This document shows positions 34,772 through 46,900 of a stretch of 64,000 bases of DNA, in pieces. Source of the stretch: Capitulum mitella (lineage: Eukaryota > Arthropoda > Thecostraca > Pollicipedomorpha > Pollicipedidae); NCBI GenBank assembly GCA_030062745.1, contig CP099845.1, forward strand, positions 18,888,903 to 18,952,902, written 5' to 3'. How positions within the stretch are numbered: the stretch's first letter is position 1; the number at the start of each line of letters is the position of its first letter. The notes below the pieces were generated by a model. It saw only the letters and a program-made list of their open reading frames with translations. It made no database searches and had not been told where the DNA came from. The position numbers and the translations under genes were made by a program.

Positions 34772-34885
34772 CTGGGTGGGCGGTGTGGAGCGGTCAGTAG
34801 GGGGAGTCAGTAGGCGACACGTGGGACGGTCCGGTCGGAGGCCGGGTAACACACCACATGGCTGGTGGCCCCTCTATGTTCTGTA

Positions 34886-34923
<38 letters not shown>

Positions 34924-37900
34924 GTGTTTTGGATTATTAGTCAGTCGTCGCACGTTGATCATCACACGACGAGCACTTCTTCGATCACACGTGTGTGCGT
35001 CACAAAATCAGCATGCCACGCTTTGGACTTAGTTTCAAAAACAAGAAAGCAGCATCCCCGGAAAGGACAGCACCGGCCTTGCGGAATCTTATTAGAGGCG
35101 GACGTCCTTGCAGTGTAAAGGAAACTATGGGACTGGTACAGCATACCTTTAAAACAGGACACGTTGCACGGTACGTAACGAATATCAGACACACCAGACT
35201 GCATCACAAAGGGAGCCCGAATGCCTGACGCCGGCCCGCGGATCCACGTACCCCTGAGGAAGGCCTCGTTGTAGAAGTTGGGCATTTCCCAGGCCTCGTC
35301 CTCCTCGTCGTAGTAGTGGGCGTAGTTGGAGTGGTGCGAGGGAGCAATGCTCTCGGCGTAGGGGGCCGGCGCGCCGTAGTAGAAGTTCACCTGGCGCAGT
35401 CACCGAACGGTAAGCTTTTGCATGTCGCGTTGGTGCACGCCAGGCGTTGCATCCGCTTGAAATGGCATGGCTGCAGCGAGCTAAAATACAGCGAGCATGA
35501 AAGACGCACCAGCCCGAGCTGTATGCAAAGCACGTTGATGTGCACCGCTTTGGTGCAATTAGTTCTACACAGTATATGACTTCCATACATCGTTGGCATC
35601 CCGCATAATAATTTTTAATCACTCCAGGCCTTCCTCATTGGGACTTAACCCTGACAGCACAATCGTTCGAAATCACGTGGTTTTGCGAGGCTCGGCGCTA
35701 CGGCTCAGCCTACAGCACCTGAGAAGCCGCGTCCGGTGGCAGCGTCATGGCCTTCTGCACCGGCTCCTGCTGCTTCTTCTTCTTGTTGGCTCTGGCGCAG
35801 ATCATCCAGACGAAGAGCACACATATGATGGCCACCAGCACGAAACCGGCTACGCCGCCGGCGATGTAAGCGAACTTGGACTTTTCGGCACAGTGCTCCC
35901 CTGCAGGCAAGCGACGGTGTCAGATGGAACGAGGCTTGTGTCACCAGGTGTCAGATAGTATGCAGCGGTATCTGATGGAGCCAGGCGGCGTCAAGGGGTG
36001 TCAGTGCGTGTTTGGCAGCGTCAGATGGTGTCGGGAAGTGGCCAGCAATGACAGACGGTGTTACAAAACGTCAGACAATCGTAGGTGGTGTAGATGAAGT
36101 CAGGGGGTGTCAGGTGAAATTTGATGGCGGGATCAACCGGCGATGTGCTTAGGTTAGGCCTAAAAGAAGGGATGAATAATGGAATGGCTCAGTGGAGGAA
36201 TATTAAGCCTGATGCATTAGCATTTGCCTTTATTTATTTCCGCTCCAGCCTGTGGGTGAGCCCATGCCTGCAGCCGCTGACCTGTGAACGAGCCCGTGCA
36301 GGTGCAGGACGGCAGGCCGGTCCGCTCGTCCTTGCTGCAGGCGCCGCCGTTGTCGCAGAAGTCGTGACAGCGGTCGGTGCAGTTGAAGCCGTCGCCGCTG
36401 AAGCCCAGCTTGCACTCGCAGTGGAACGTGCTGCTCGCCGCGTTGATGAGGCAGATGGCGTGCGCGTCGCACGTGGTCCGGTTGCCGGCGCCGTCGCACG
36501 GGTTCGTGCACTGCTCTTCGGAGGAGGCTCCCACCTGGCGGGCCCGGCCGTGGTCAGAACGCAGTCGGACCACCGTCTACGCTGTGGTCCCGGAGAAGAA
36601 CCGGTATGCATGGTCCTGTGTGTCGGGAACCACGCCCGGACACTCGGCGCGGAAGGACGTCAGGTGCGAAACGAGAACAGTTTCTGCACCTGGGCCAAAT
36701 GAGCGTTTAGCTGCTCCTCCGAATAAAACTCAGTTTTAATATCGTTGCGCCACTCGAACCTCTACCATTCTCCTTTAACCCTATTCCCAGCAGGGGGGGG
36801 GAATCCGCCCCCCCTCGGGTTTTTTGCTTGCCAATTCCAGGCTTTTTGACGCAGCTTCACGAAACTTGGTGACTTTTCCTAGCTATTCCTTCTACGCGCC
36901 GTGACAAAATTTCGAAATTCTATTTTGCTCAGGGGCGGAGCCAGGCAACGTTTTTGGGGGGCACCTCAGGTCATTTTTGGCCATGTTGAGGGTAAAAGGA
37001 AAATGTCTGCCAAAAACAGAGTTCTTAAGATAGAACTTAAAACTTTATATGAACATATAGCTAAATAGTTGGGCAATGTGCATATGTAATTTTGTTTATC
37101 TGAGGTCACTTTACAAGGTCAGGTCAAGGTCAAAAGTCAAAATTTGTTTTTTTAGAATAATTTCGGCGCCGTTTTTTCAAATGCCGAACCCGGAATATAT
37201 ACGACGTCGAATGGTGCCCTCTATTTGTGTATCAAGTTTCAGCTTGATATCAGGTCGGGTCACAGAGCTATGACCTAAAATGTCAGTGCACGTACCCTAT
37301 ATCGCAAAAGCCAAAAAATGAATTTTTTGAAATAGAGTGAATTTAATTGATTACAAACGTTTACAGATAATATTGAATGCACACGATATCATTCCAGGTG
37401 ACCCCAAGGTCACTGGAGGTCATTTAAGGTCAAAGGTCACAAGTTGATCTGAGAAACGTGTGACCATGACAGTTCCCCCTTTTTTATGTCCCTGGCACCG
37501 CCTATGCTAACATTATACAAACATTGTAATGCGATTTGTACTTCTTTAGCATAACATGACTAGCAGAAGCTAAAAAAGTGTTTTGGCCTCTTTTGTTCAT
37601 TCCGTTACTAGAAAATTAATCCCCCTATTTTTGAAACCCTGTGAACGCCCATGAAGTTTCTCAAAATTTCAAATTTGCATACCCGTGGTAAAAGCCCTAT
37701 CCATAATCTCTCGATTGATGCCAGTTTCATCGAAATCGGTCCATAAACAACGGAGTTATAAGAAGTCAAAAAGTACCCCCCATTTTGACATTTTTGCCCC
37801 CCTGTATTCACAAATTTCAAAATTTTGAAAATTTCTTTTTATCAAAATGTAGTTCACGTCACGGCAAATCGATTGCCGTTTGTTGCGATGAAATCGGATA

Positions 37901-40900
37901 AGTAGTTCTCGAGATCTCAGGGGGGGGGGCCGAATCCGCCCCTCCCTGCCGGGAATCGGCCATACCGTCTAGCCCTCCGGGAATAGGGTTAACCAATAAA
38001 CGTCTGGCTCATTACACAATGCCTATTTTTCCTGAATCATTCCCTTCCCCACACCCTGTATCGCAGCAGGAAACTTTGACCAACCCGCCCTGTCTTTGCC
38101 CGTCCCGTCTCCACACCCTGTCCCGGGAGAGAGTCGCCGGCGGCTGACCTCTTCTGTGGTGGTGTCCGGCGGGCACTCCACGCAGCTGGTCTGCAGCGAC
38201 TCGGGCTGGTACGTGGCCAGCGGGCACGGCTGGCACCGGTTCCCGTCCGTGCTGTTCAGGAACGTCCCTAAAGCAGGGAAACACGCGATCATGGAGCTCT
38301 CGCTCACGAGCTGGCCATCCTCAGACCAGCGTTTTCCTCAGGACGATCAACATTCGCCCCAAAGTCTCTCAGGATGCAGATTTGATCCTCAGATGAGCAA
38401 GGAGCAGTCGTCCAGCGCCGCCACAAGGTACGTACCCGGTCCGCACACGGGCAGTGAGCAATCGTCCGACACGGTGGCGCCCGTTCCTGACGTGGTGGCG
38501 CCCTCCGGACAGGGCTGGCACGTCTGCTGCGCCTGCTCCGATCGGTACGTGCCACGTGGGCACGGCTGGCACGTGTTGTCCTCGGCCAGCTGCTGCCCGC
38601 TGCCGCAGGCGGCCGTGCAGTCCTGGGGTGGGAAGCCGGTGATGAACTGACTGAATACCACCTCACAGGGAGGCCTGAGGTGGGAGGTCGGTGATGAATC
38701 TGAGTGAAGGCCACCCCACAGGCAGGACTGGGGAGGGAGGGAGGCGATGAGCTGACTGGACACCACCTCACAGGGAGGCCTGCGGTGGGAGGCTGGTGAT
38801 GAGCTACCTGGACACCACCGCACATGGATTTCGCATGGTAAAACTTCGCTGATCACGATCACAGCTCAGAGCTTACAACAGAAATGTGTGATGACGCTGG
38901 AAATGTGACATGTTTGTGTTGTTTTTTTTTTTGTTTTTTTAACAAATTAGTTTGCTCCTATCATTGTTCTGTTCATCCTATCCTATCCTGTGACGTCACC
39001 AGCAGTCAGCCCAGTGACGGTGACTGCACCGTATCGCGATCGTAACTCCGTCCCGCCTGCCGATGAGAACTGTGGCCTGCTCCGTGGCCGCGACCGCTAC
39101 TGCACCCCCGGCGGTGCCCGCGGGCCCCGCCGACCGCCGCCGCGGGCCTCACCTTCGACGACGTGCTCTTGGCGCTCCGCGTGGTCAGCCCCGGGTCGCA
39201 CGGGTAGCAGGAGAACTGGCCGGCGCGGCTCTGGTACAGGCCGACCCCGCACGGCTTGCACAGTTCCAGCTGGCTGTCGAAGTAGTGGCCGGCCAGACAG
39301 CGTTCTGCGGGCAGGGTGAGATTCGGGTCGGCTCGGGTCGGGGCAGGCCAGGTGGCGGCCTGTCTTGACGATAGGATCGACATGCTATGCTAACGGGGCA
39401 GAACAATGCAGGCATGCGTCAGTTTGCGGGAAGCAGTCGTGTTCGTCACGATTGTTGCTGTTGTTGCGGCTGTTACTAAGCGACGCGGCTTAGAAGCTTG
39501 ACTTGGGCTTATAGTAGCATGGTAAAGAGACAATGTAGACATGAAAAAACGGCTGAGGGGGATAAAACACGTTGTACACAAGTCATGCAGCTATATGCTG
39601 ACAACCATGTGGTATGCCGATGCAGAGGTCCAGCTCATAGGTGGTACGGTGAAAGCTGAAACCATGATCTACGGCCAGGTGGCATGCTGAAGTAGGCTAC
39701 GCCGAAGTGGCACAATGAGGCAAAGTTTTGCAACTACTTGGTGAACTGGGACAGGCGTCTAAAGCCAGGTGGTTTGTTGGAACACCGGTCTGCAGCTGCA
39801 TTTCATGTTTAGGAACGAGGTGACAACCATGGTGCCCCAAGACAGAGGGCTACGCAACTATTATGTTGAGATTAAGACTTTAAGGCCGGATGGCGATCAG
39901 GAAGGTCTACAGCCGTGCAGTGAGTCAAGGAGTGGGCCTACGTTCGGGAGATGAACTGAGACATATCCTCATTAGGCACAGCGGGCCACTACAGTCCGAA
40001 CGGGGGTGAACCACCCGGGGAAGAGCAGTGATCACGTTTACGCCGAACATGTCTGTGTGCTCCGGGTTGGCGGCGAACTGTTATGAAGTCGGCCGAACGA
40101 CTTTGTTTGCTCGAGTGCTGATGCGCGTTGTTTGAAACCTGAACGCCGAATTGTTTTGTTCAGTTGAATTGTCAACCACTTTTTCCAGCCATTCTTATCG
40201 GCCCAGCCAGCGCGAAAAGCTGAAACGCTTAACGAACGCGACAACGGCACCCAGGAAACAATCGGAAAAGAACGCAAAAGCGTCAGTGTAGAGATCCCTT
40301 ATCGCGGGTGCAAATTCCTTACCTGCACTAAACAGCGCTATCCCATCGGACACTGCAAATGACAATGACAATGCACTGACATACGAGATGCAATTGATAA
40401 CCACGCGATCAACACGCGATTATTTTCCGGAAACCGGGAAATGCCGTCACACGAAACCGACTCAGACCTCCAAAACAGATCCGTGAAATCCCCCATAAGG
40501 GGACCGGCAAAACACTTAAATATCCTTTCCACAACAAAAATAACACCGAAGGCATACCACTGATTCCGCGAATGACAGGACGTAAATGGACCAGGGGTGT
40601 CACCAGGAAGTCGGTGCCAGAAGCCCGACTTCCGTGGGGCGTTGCCATTGGTACTGGGTAACTGCCAAGTGAATGAAAAGGGACAGCGGAGACATCGTCC
40701 TCCGCACAGGAACAGTACCCATTTCCACTTCGACAAAAGACGACCGTGCTAAGGCAATCGGCATAGGTCTAGATTTCTGTTCTTCTGTGGGTGCTTCGTC
40801 GCCCTCAATGTTCGCTGGGTACGATCAAAGATTTGTGAATTTAACACGGGACTTCATGAAGTTAGCACCCATAGTGGTCTGGTGTCCCCAATGTAATGCG

Positions 40901-43900
40901 TCAGCGAGCACTCCCAGTCCGTTCCAGAAAGTTACATTCCTGGTGGTCGGACGACTTTCCAGACCGACTGTCCATCAGCTTCAGTCTGCCAATGCTGGTG
41001 GGTGGGCTCACGAGACGATTATCCGGCACCAACACACGGCGCGTTTCGGCGAACGCCAAAGATTGTTAAGAGGCTTGTGGTGCTGGATTTGGCTAGCGAA
41101 GAGCCCACTATCCGATATTTTGGTTTTATGTTGCAGCATCTTCTCACGGTTTCGTTTTACTTGCGACGGCACAGTTCTCCTGATATGCTGGAGTTCATGG
41201 TCACCCTAGCTGAAAAGCCGTAAAAGTTACGAGACGTCCACTTTAGGTCCTACGACTGTTGTCTGTTCACTTAACAACTGGACCAGCTCATCCGCCGTGT
41301 TAACAAGTGGATCGCATCGGTTACAACTGACCACAGATTCCACAGCATGGGCATCAGGACATCTGATTCGCTCGCTCCCCACTATCGGTCGATCGTCTGG
41401 ATGCGCCTCTCGCTTTTCCTTGCTTACCCTTGCACAGCTGATCCCCTCGGCACCCCGATCCGTCTCCTTGCTCACCATCACCTTCGCCTGACATTCTCTC
41501 ACCAGAACCCTCACTCTCACTCTCACCCTCGCGCGTGCAGTTGGACGGTCTGGTATACCCGTCCCGTTGCTTCTCTCACCCTCGTCCATCTAGATGCCCT
41601 CGGCGCGTCTCGCGCGCCCCTCGCTCACCCTTGCAGAGCTCGACCGTCTGGGCGCCGCGCATGGCCGTCGTCGACTGTTTGCCGGAGATCCGAGGACAGG
41701 GCGTGCAGCTGGACTGCCCCTGGCCGCTCTGGTACGTGCCGATCGCGCACTTGCGGCACGTTCGAGACTCCGTGTCGAAGTAGGTGCCGGCGGCGCAGGC
41801 CACTGCGGGCGGGTCGGGGCAGGTCAGGTCAGGTCGGCGGCATCGAGCCCTGAGGACGATCGTGCGTCGGTCGTTCGGAGCACGGAGCAACACCTGCTGA
41901 CGACCGGCTGTAATAGCCCTGGGAAGACGACGCGTGAAACTAGGAAGATGCGCTGTTTGTCTGAAGCATAGGTGCATGAGAACGATTTTGACACCTGAAA
42001 GCGCCGTCTTGCCCACTTTTCAGTGACTGAACTGCGCGTGGGAGCCAACTGAAGCTGGGTATTCTCGCCTCGGACCACGATGCATCCTCCACCCGGCCTC
42101 CTTCCCGTCCCACGTGCGCCCGCCTCGTCGCACGCGATCGCCCTCAGCACCCGCGCCCGGCGGCGTGACGCCCGACACAGGCGGTGAGAAAGTGAGAGTG
42201 GCTTACCGCACCAACGGTCGACCAGCACCTTGCCCTCGGCGCAGACGTACTCCGAGTCAAGCTGCAGCGAGGCGGGGTCCGACTCGACGTTCGGCAGCTG
42301 GGACTGCACGTCGAACTCGCCCTGCGGCCGAGTCACGAGTCACGGACCGCTCCGGAGTCGTGCCGGACTCACGGGTCACGGCTCACGGGCCAGGACGGGC
42401 GGCGCTTTGTGCTTTGTCCCCGGCACAGCGAAGCGCGACAGCCGGTGGCCGTCCATGGCCCACGGTAAACAAGCGAAGGAAACGCAGAAATCAGTGCTGA
42501 CGTGTTTTTTTCGGTTCACCTGTGTTGAAAGGCAGACTGGGATGCAGCAGCACAACATACATAAACATTCGAACAAAGAAGCAAAGCAACATTTTGTCTG
42601 ACGAGTTACGAACAAGTCTGTGGTCTGCATTGTGTGTAAAGGTCGTTTTCCTACGATAGTATGCTTGACTCGATGTGTGTAGTGTGTACTCAGACACACA
42701 CTGTATATATTACAGTAAAGCCTTGCATAAGTCCAAGATGAATACGACTGCATCGCGCCCAAATGTGGAAGGGAATGTTCACACTGGTCATACGTGCTCG
42801 TCAGAGTACATGCTGTTGGCGGATGCACTGCGCGCAAAGTACGCAAACAAGTATCATTAGTCATTCTTCTATTTGATGTATGCAGAGTGTCGCACATTAG
42901 TTTTAGTAACTCTTCCACCAACTGGAAGGCTAACTAAAATATCAGGGAAAAATAAAAACTGTTCAGTTGTGTGTAAAGGGCCACCATTCAGACTATGGTG
43001 ACTTTCACCTCACCAACCCTCCTAAAACATGACAAGCAAACAACAAACAACACGCGCCGCTCTCAGAACAGCTTCAGCCGAATAGGGTCGGCCAAAGAAG
43101 GCGAGACATCCAGGTGTCGGAGCCAGACATGTGCCGGGACCCCGATGGAATGCAGGGCATCCTCGTTTTGGGTCCGATTCTAAGCTGACCGGGCTAAGTG
43201 TTGCGTTACCTGGGCACCGCTTTGCTCCGGAGGAACACGATCTTTCCGAGATGACGCAATGACCCGCTCAGGTCAACGAGGCGTTGCATACAACCCGGGG
43301 ATAACCTGCATTCCATCGGGATCCTGGCACATGTGTGGTCATAACCATGCACTCGATACACTCCAAAGCGCTGTGCCCACAATGTCGAGGCGCGCCTACC
43401 ACAAAGCCCTGCCCCTATCGCGTTCCCACACCCAGCTGCATGCTCACATGTTCGAGGATGATGTCCTTGATGAGCTTCTGCACGTCAGCCGCCTGTTTGG
43501 TGTCCTCATTGGTCACCGGGCCGCTGCAACAGCGGCGACAGGTCAGTCACGGCCTGCGACGCCAGCCCGGGGCCTCTCGATGCCGGGCGTCTCCGCGCCC
43601 GCGCCGGAGCGGCGCCGGCCATGAACCGACCGCGGCCGGCCGGCGCCGACGGCTGCCGACGGTCCGGCCGGCCGACGCGTCGGCGGCGGCGGCGACGCTG
43701 AGGCCCGCCGCGCGAGCTGGGCAATGGTGGTCGATGGGCCGCTCGCGAGCAGAGCCGCCGTCTCGCGGCCAGGAGGGTGGGGGCGCGTGAGAGGTGTGAG
43801 GACTCGCAGCCACGCCAGGTTTGTCCCAGCAGCCCTCCCCAGTCCCACCGGGACTGTCTGAGTCAGAAAAAGCGCCCGATGACTGAGGGACAGCGTGGAA

Positions 43901-46900
43901 GCCAATCCAAAGAAATGGTTGTTTTTCATACTCTTTTGCTTGGGGGCAAGTATGACATATATAAACGATATGGCTGATGTCATTTCACGTGAGCGCCGCT
44001 AGTATCTTCACGCACAAGAAAAGCGATCGCAGTTTTTGTGACAACATCAGCGCAATGTGCTTGAAAGAGCCGCCTTAGCATTAGACTTTAGACCAGAACT
44101 GAAGTTACCCCGTGACACTGAGAGCACCTTTATTGCAAAATATCTCATGCACGAAAGAAAACCAAGCTCTGACACGCATCGAAGGACGCCCATATCCACC
44201 AGCTGAGGAGCACAGTCCCTCAGTCCGGCAGCAGGGTCAGGCCAGAACGGCAGCGACGCGTCCGTCACCCGATGCAGCCCACCGAGGGCCGGCGGGTACG
44301 GCTCCGAGCGCCGGTCTCGGTGGCCGGTCTGCCGCCGGCGGCTGCGGCGAGCGCGGGACAGGTGCGGGACTTTCGCTACCCGGCGTCCACAGAGCCCGCA
44401 GAGCCATATCGGTCCCGAAGAAGCCGCGGGAGCGCCACTGCAGCCTGCACGCCGGAGCGGTTCAAGGACAGGGGACGGCGGAGCTGCAGCCGGTCGACCG
44501 TGGGCGCTGAATAGATCAGAGAGATGCAGGACTGGATCTCCCTGGCTTTGGACATGAATGTGCAGGGTCGCAGGGGATCAGGGTTTTTCGGTTTGGCCGA
44601 TTTCTAAATGCGAACGTTGCGTAACAGCTTTGACGCAACGCGTAAAAATGGCCGAAATCCCCCGTTCTGTGTCAATCTCCTCACCCCTCGGATGAGACAA
44701 CTTCACGCGCCGCTGTTTCCTGACGGAATTCTTTCCTCCGACCTCGATGGAACCATCTATATTCGACACACCGCGGTACATTCGCGTCACAAAGGCCCAG
44801 GTGGCCGGACCACCGCCGGCAGCGGACGACATTCAGCCGAAAATAACGGGCCGGGTCCTCTTTAGGCGGCGGTGGCGTGCGCGCGCCGTGGTTTCCCGTG
44901 GCGGCCGGGAGCCGCGCCGGGTCCGCCGGCGGGCGGCCGGCCGCCGGCGGAGCGCTGGGCTGCCGGGAGGCCGCCGCAGCGGGCCGTACCAGGCCGCGCC
45001 GCGCCCGCGCCGTAATCCCGGCTGATCCGTCCCGGAGACCGGCCCGGCCGGCCGCCGCAGCTCGCTCCTGCCGCGCGTCTGCCGCGGCCGGCCGCTCTCG
45101 GCGGCGACGGAGGTCTCTCTCTCACCCTCTCTTTCCTTCTCTGTCCTTCTCATTTTTTCACTCCCTCTCTACCTCTGTCTCCTCCCCTTTCCGGTTCTTC
45201 CTTCTCTTTCTTCACCTCTCTTCTTCCGTGCCTATTTTTCCTTTCTCTTCTTTCTCTCGCGCCACCAAAGACGGACAGTGGTGTTCTCTGCCGCGGCAGA
45301 CCAAGTCTCTGGGAACCCATCCTTCTCGCGTGGAGCTGGGAGCTGGATCTACTCTGCAAATTCCTGGAAAGTGAGTTCGTGGGCCTCGTGAGGGTGCGGT
45401 CTCTGTGTAGGCGAGTCGTCTCGACCGTGAGTCACCACAGGAACAGTGTTTAGGAGCCAGAAAACGGCTGACCGCAATCATGGCTCCCGGAATTCGGTTG
45501 CTTACGGCTTCGCAGAACTGAAGGAAGTGCAGCAATTAGTTCTGTCATTCGTTTTGGTTCCGAAAGCAAGTCGACGGAATGCAATAGCATCCAGCAGCCC
45601 CATCGTGATTCATGACTGGGCCATCCACAGCCGTATTGTGAAAAAGGTTGGTGGCCTCGACAAGAGGTCCTGAAAACCTAGGTTTCCTTCAAATGTGAGT
45701 TTCTTAACGAATTTCTCCCCTTCATTTAAAGGTAGCAATTTTTTTCTTTCTATTTGTTTCTAATGTGGCGAATAAAAAGCCGAAGTAACTCAGTCATCAG
45801 TAACAAGTCATATTTAACACTTAGGATAAAAAGTTGAGGAGACAGCATTAATGATAAACTGTAGGACATGGGTATAGTTTTCTATGTCTCTGTGAGTATT
45901 TTTGCACCCAGTAATTTTGGCTAAGTAACCGCAGAGATTTGTGATTTTAACATGCGATCGTATCAGCTGGGCACTGACAATGAACCGGAGTCCCAAGACT
46001 TGATGGGCACTTCCAGCTGATTTTACAAGATTCCACGCCTGATGTAGGAAACTGTTGTTTAGCCGACACGTAACACGCGATACACACCTCGAAACGCTGA
46101 ACGCGACAGGCAGGAAAACATGAGTTGTCAGTGGCGCGCCAGCATTCATCCTTTTCGCTTTGAAATTAGGGGGAATGGGGAGGATGCTGATCTCACTGAC
46201 GAAGGCAAATCAAGCCGTACCGAGATATCTGAACGTTTGTTACATCAAAGTCGTCTTGTATACACCGATAAAAACTTATCAACAACTGAGTAAAGTGTCA
46301 TTGTGGACTAATAAAATCTGAGATCTTGATGCGTTTATTTCATATTTTTGATTTAGCCCTAGTTTCTGTAAGTGGGTGGAGTTGGCATCAGAGTCCATGT
46401 TAAGGCTAGCTTGCTGCACGAACCCTGACCCTGCTATTGACTCTGACCCACGTTATTCCAAATGGAACAATTTTGCCCATCGCCATTTTGGATTTGGTAT
46501 CGAATCAGATAGCACTGGAGAGCTTGTATCGTGCTGTGAAGCCTACGACACGGCCACTCATGACCGACTGACCCTTTCGGTCTCCGGCATAAGACAAAGA
46601 TATTTTCCTCGGACTAGCGCCGAGCTCCTTCCTCACATCGGTCACGTTGTCCGGCTCATTATCTGCCTGACTTCAATTTTCATATCAAATGCTGTCTTCG
46701 CACTTTGCATGGCTAGGTAATCACCTGCCCAAGAATAGGATATAATTGTCTGTACTCTGCTGCATAAAATTCCTGATTCCAGGTTCTTTTTTTGTTCCAT
46801 CCACCCTTCTACATACATATGTCATTTAAAATATTAAAAAAGAAACATTGGTAAGGCTCACAGAAACACTGGTAGGGGTTGAGCACCACCAGATTTATTA

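Larger units (their letters stand above)
30671..35163. repeat. Segmental duplication, copy 2
   Basis: Collinear with 1-3257 once the 1.2-kb MITE B4 is removed. It contains the last exon of the uif-like gene (34521-34771) and about 3.8 kb of downstream flank. Differences from copy 1 include a GT microsatellite at 34883-34921 and an extra GCCAGCCG unit near 34115. Homology ends between exons 11 and 12. Confidence 0.85.

Noticed and set aside
36121-36739. Long plus-strand frames over the EGF exon
   Set aside because: They are antisense shadows of the GC-rich, clearly coding minus-strand exon 9.
40673-41223. Overlapping plus-strand frames (178 and 73 codons) in intron 5
   Set aside because: Some segments look protein-like, but I cannot assign a family, the better parts are in different frames, and no splice signals join them convincingly.
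46376-46720. 114-codon plus-strand frame
   Set aside because: It begins at a non-ATG codon, has no domain and lies in a long intron.
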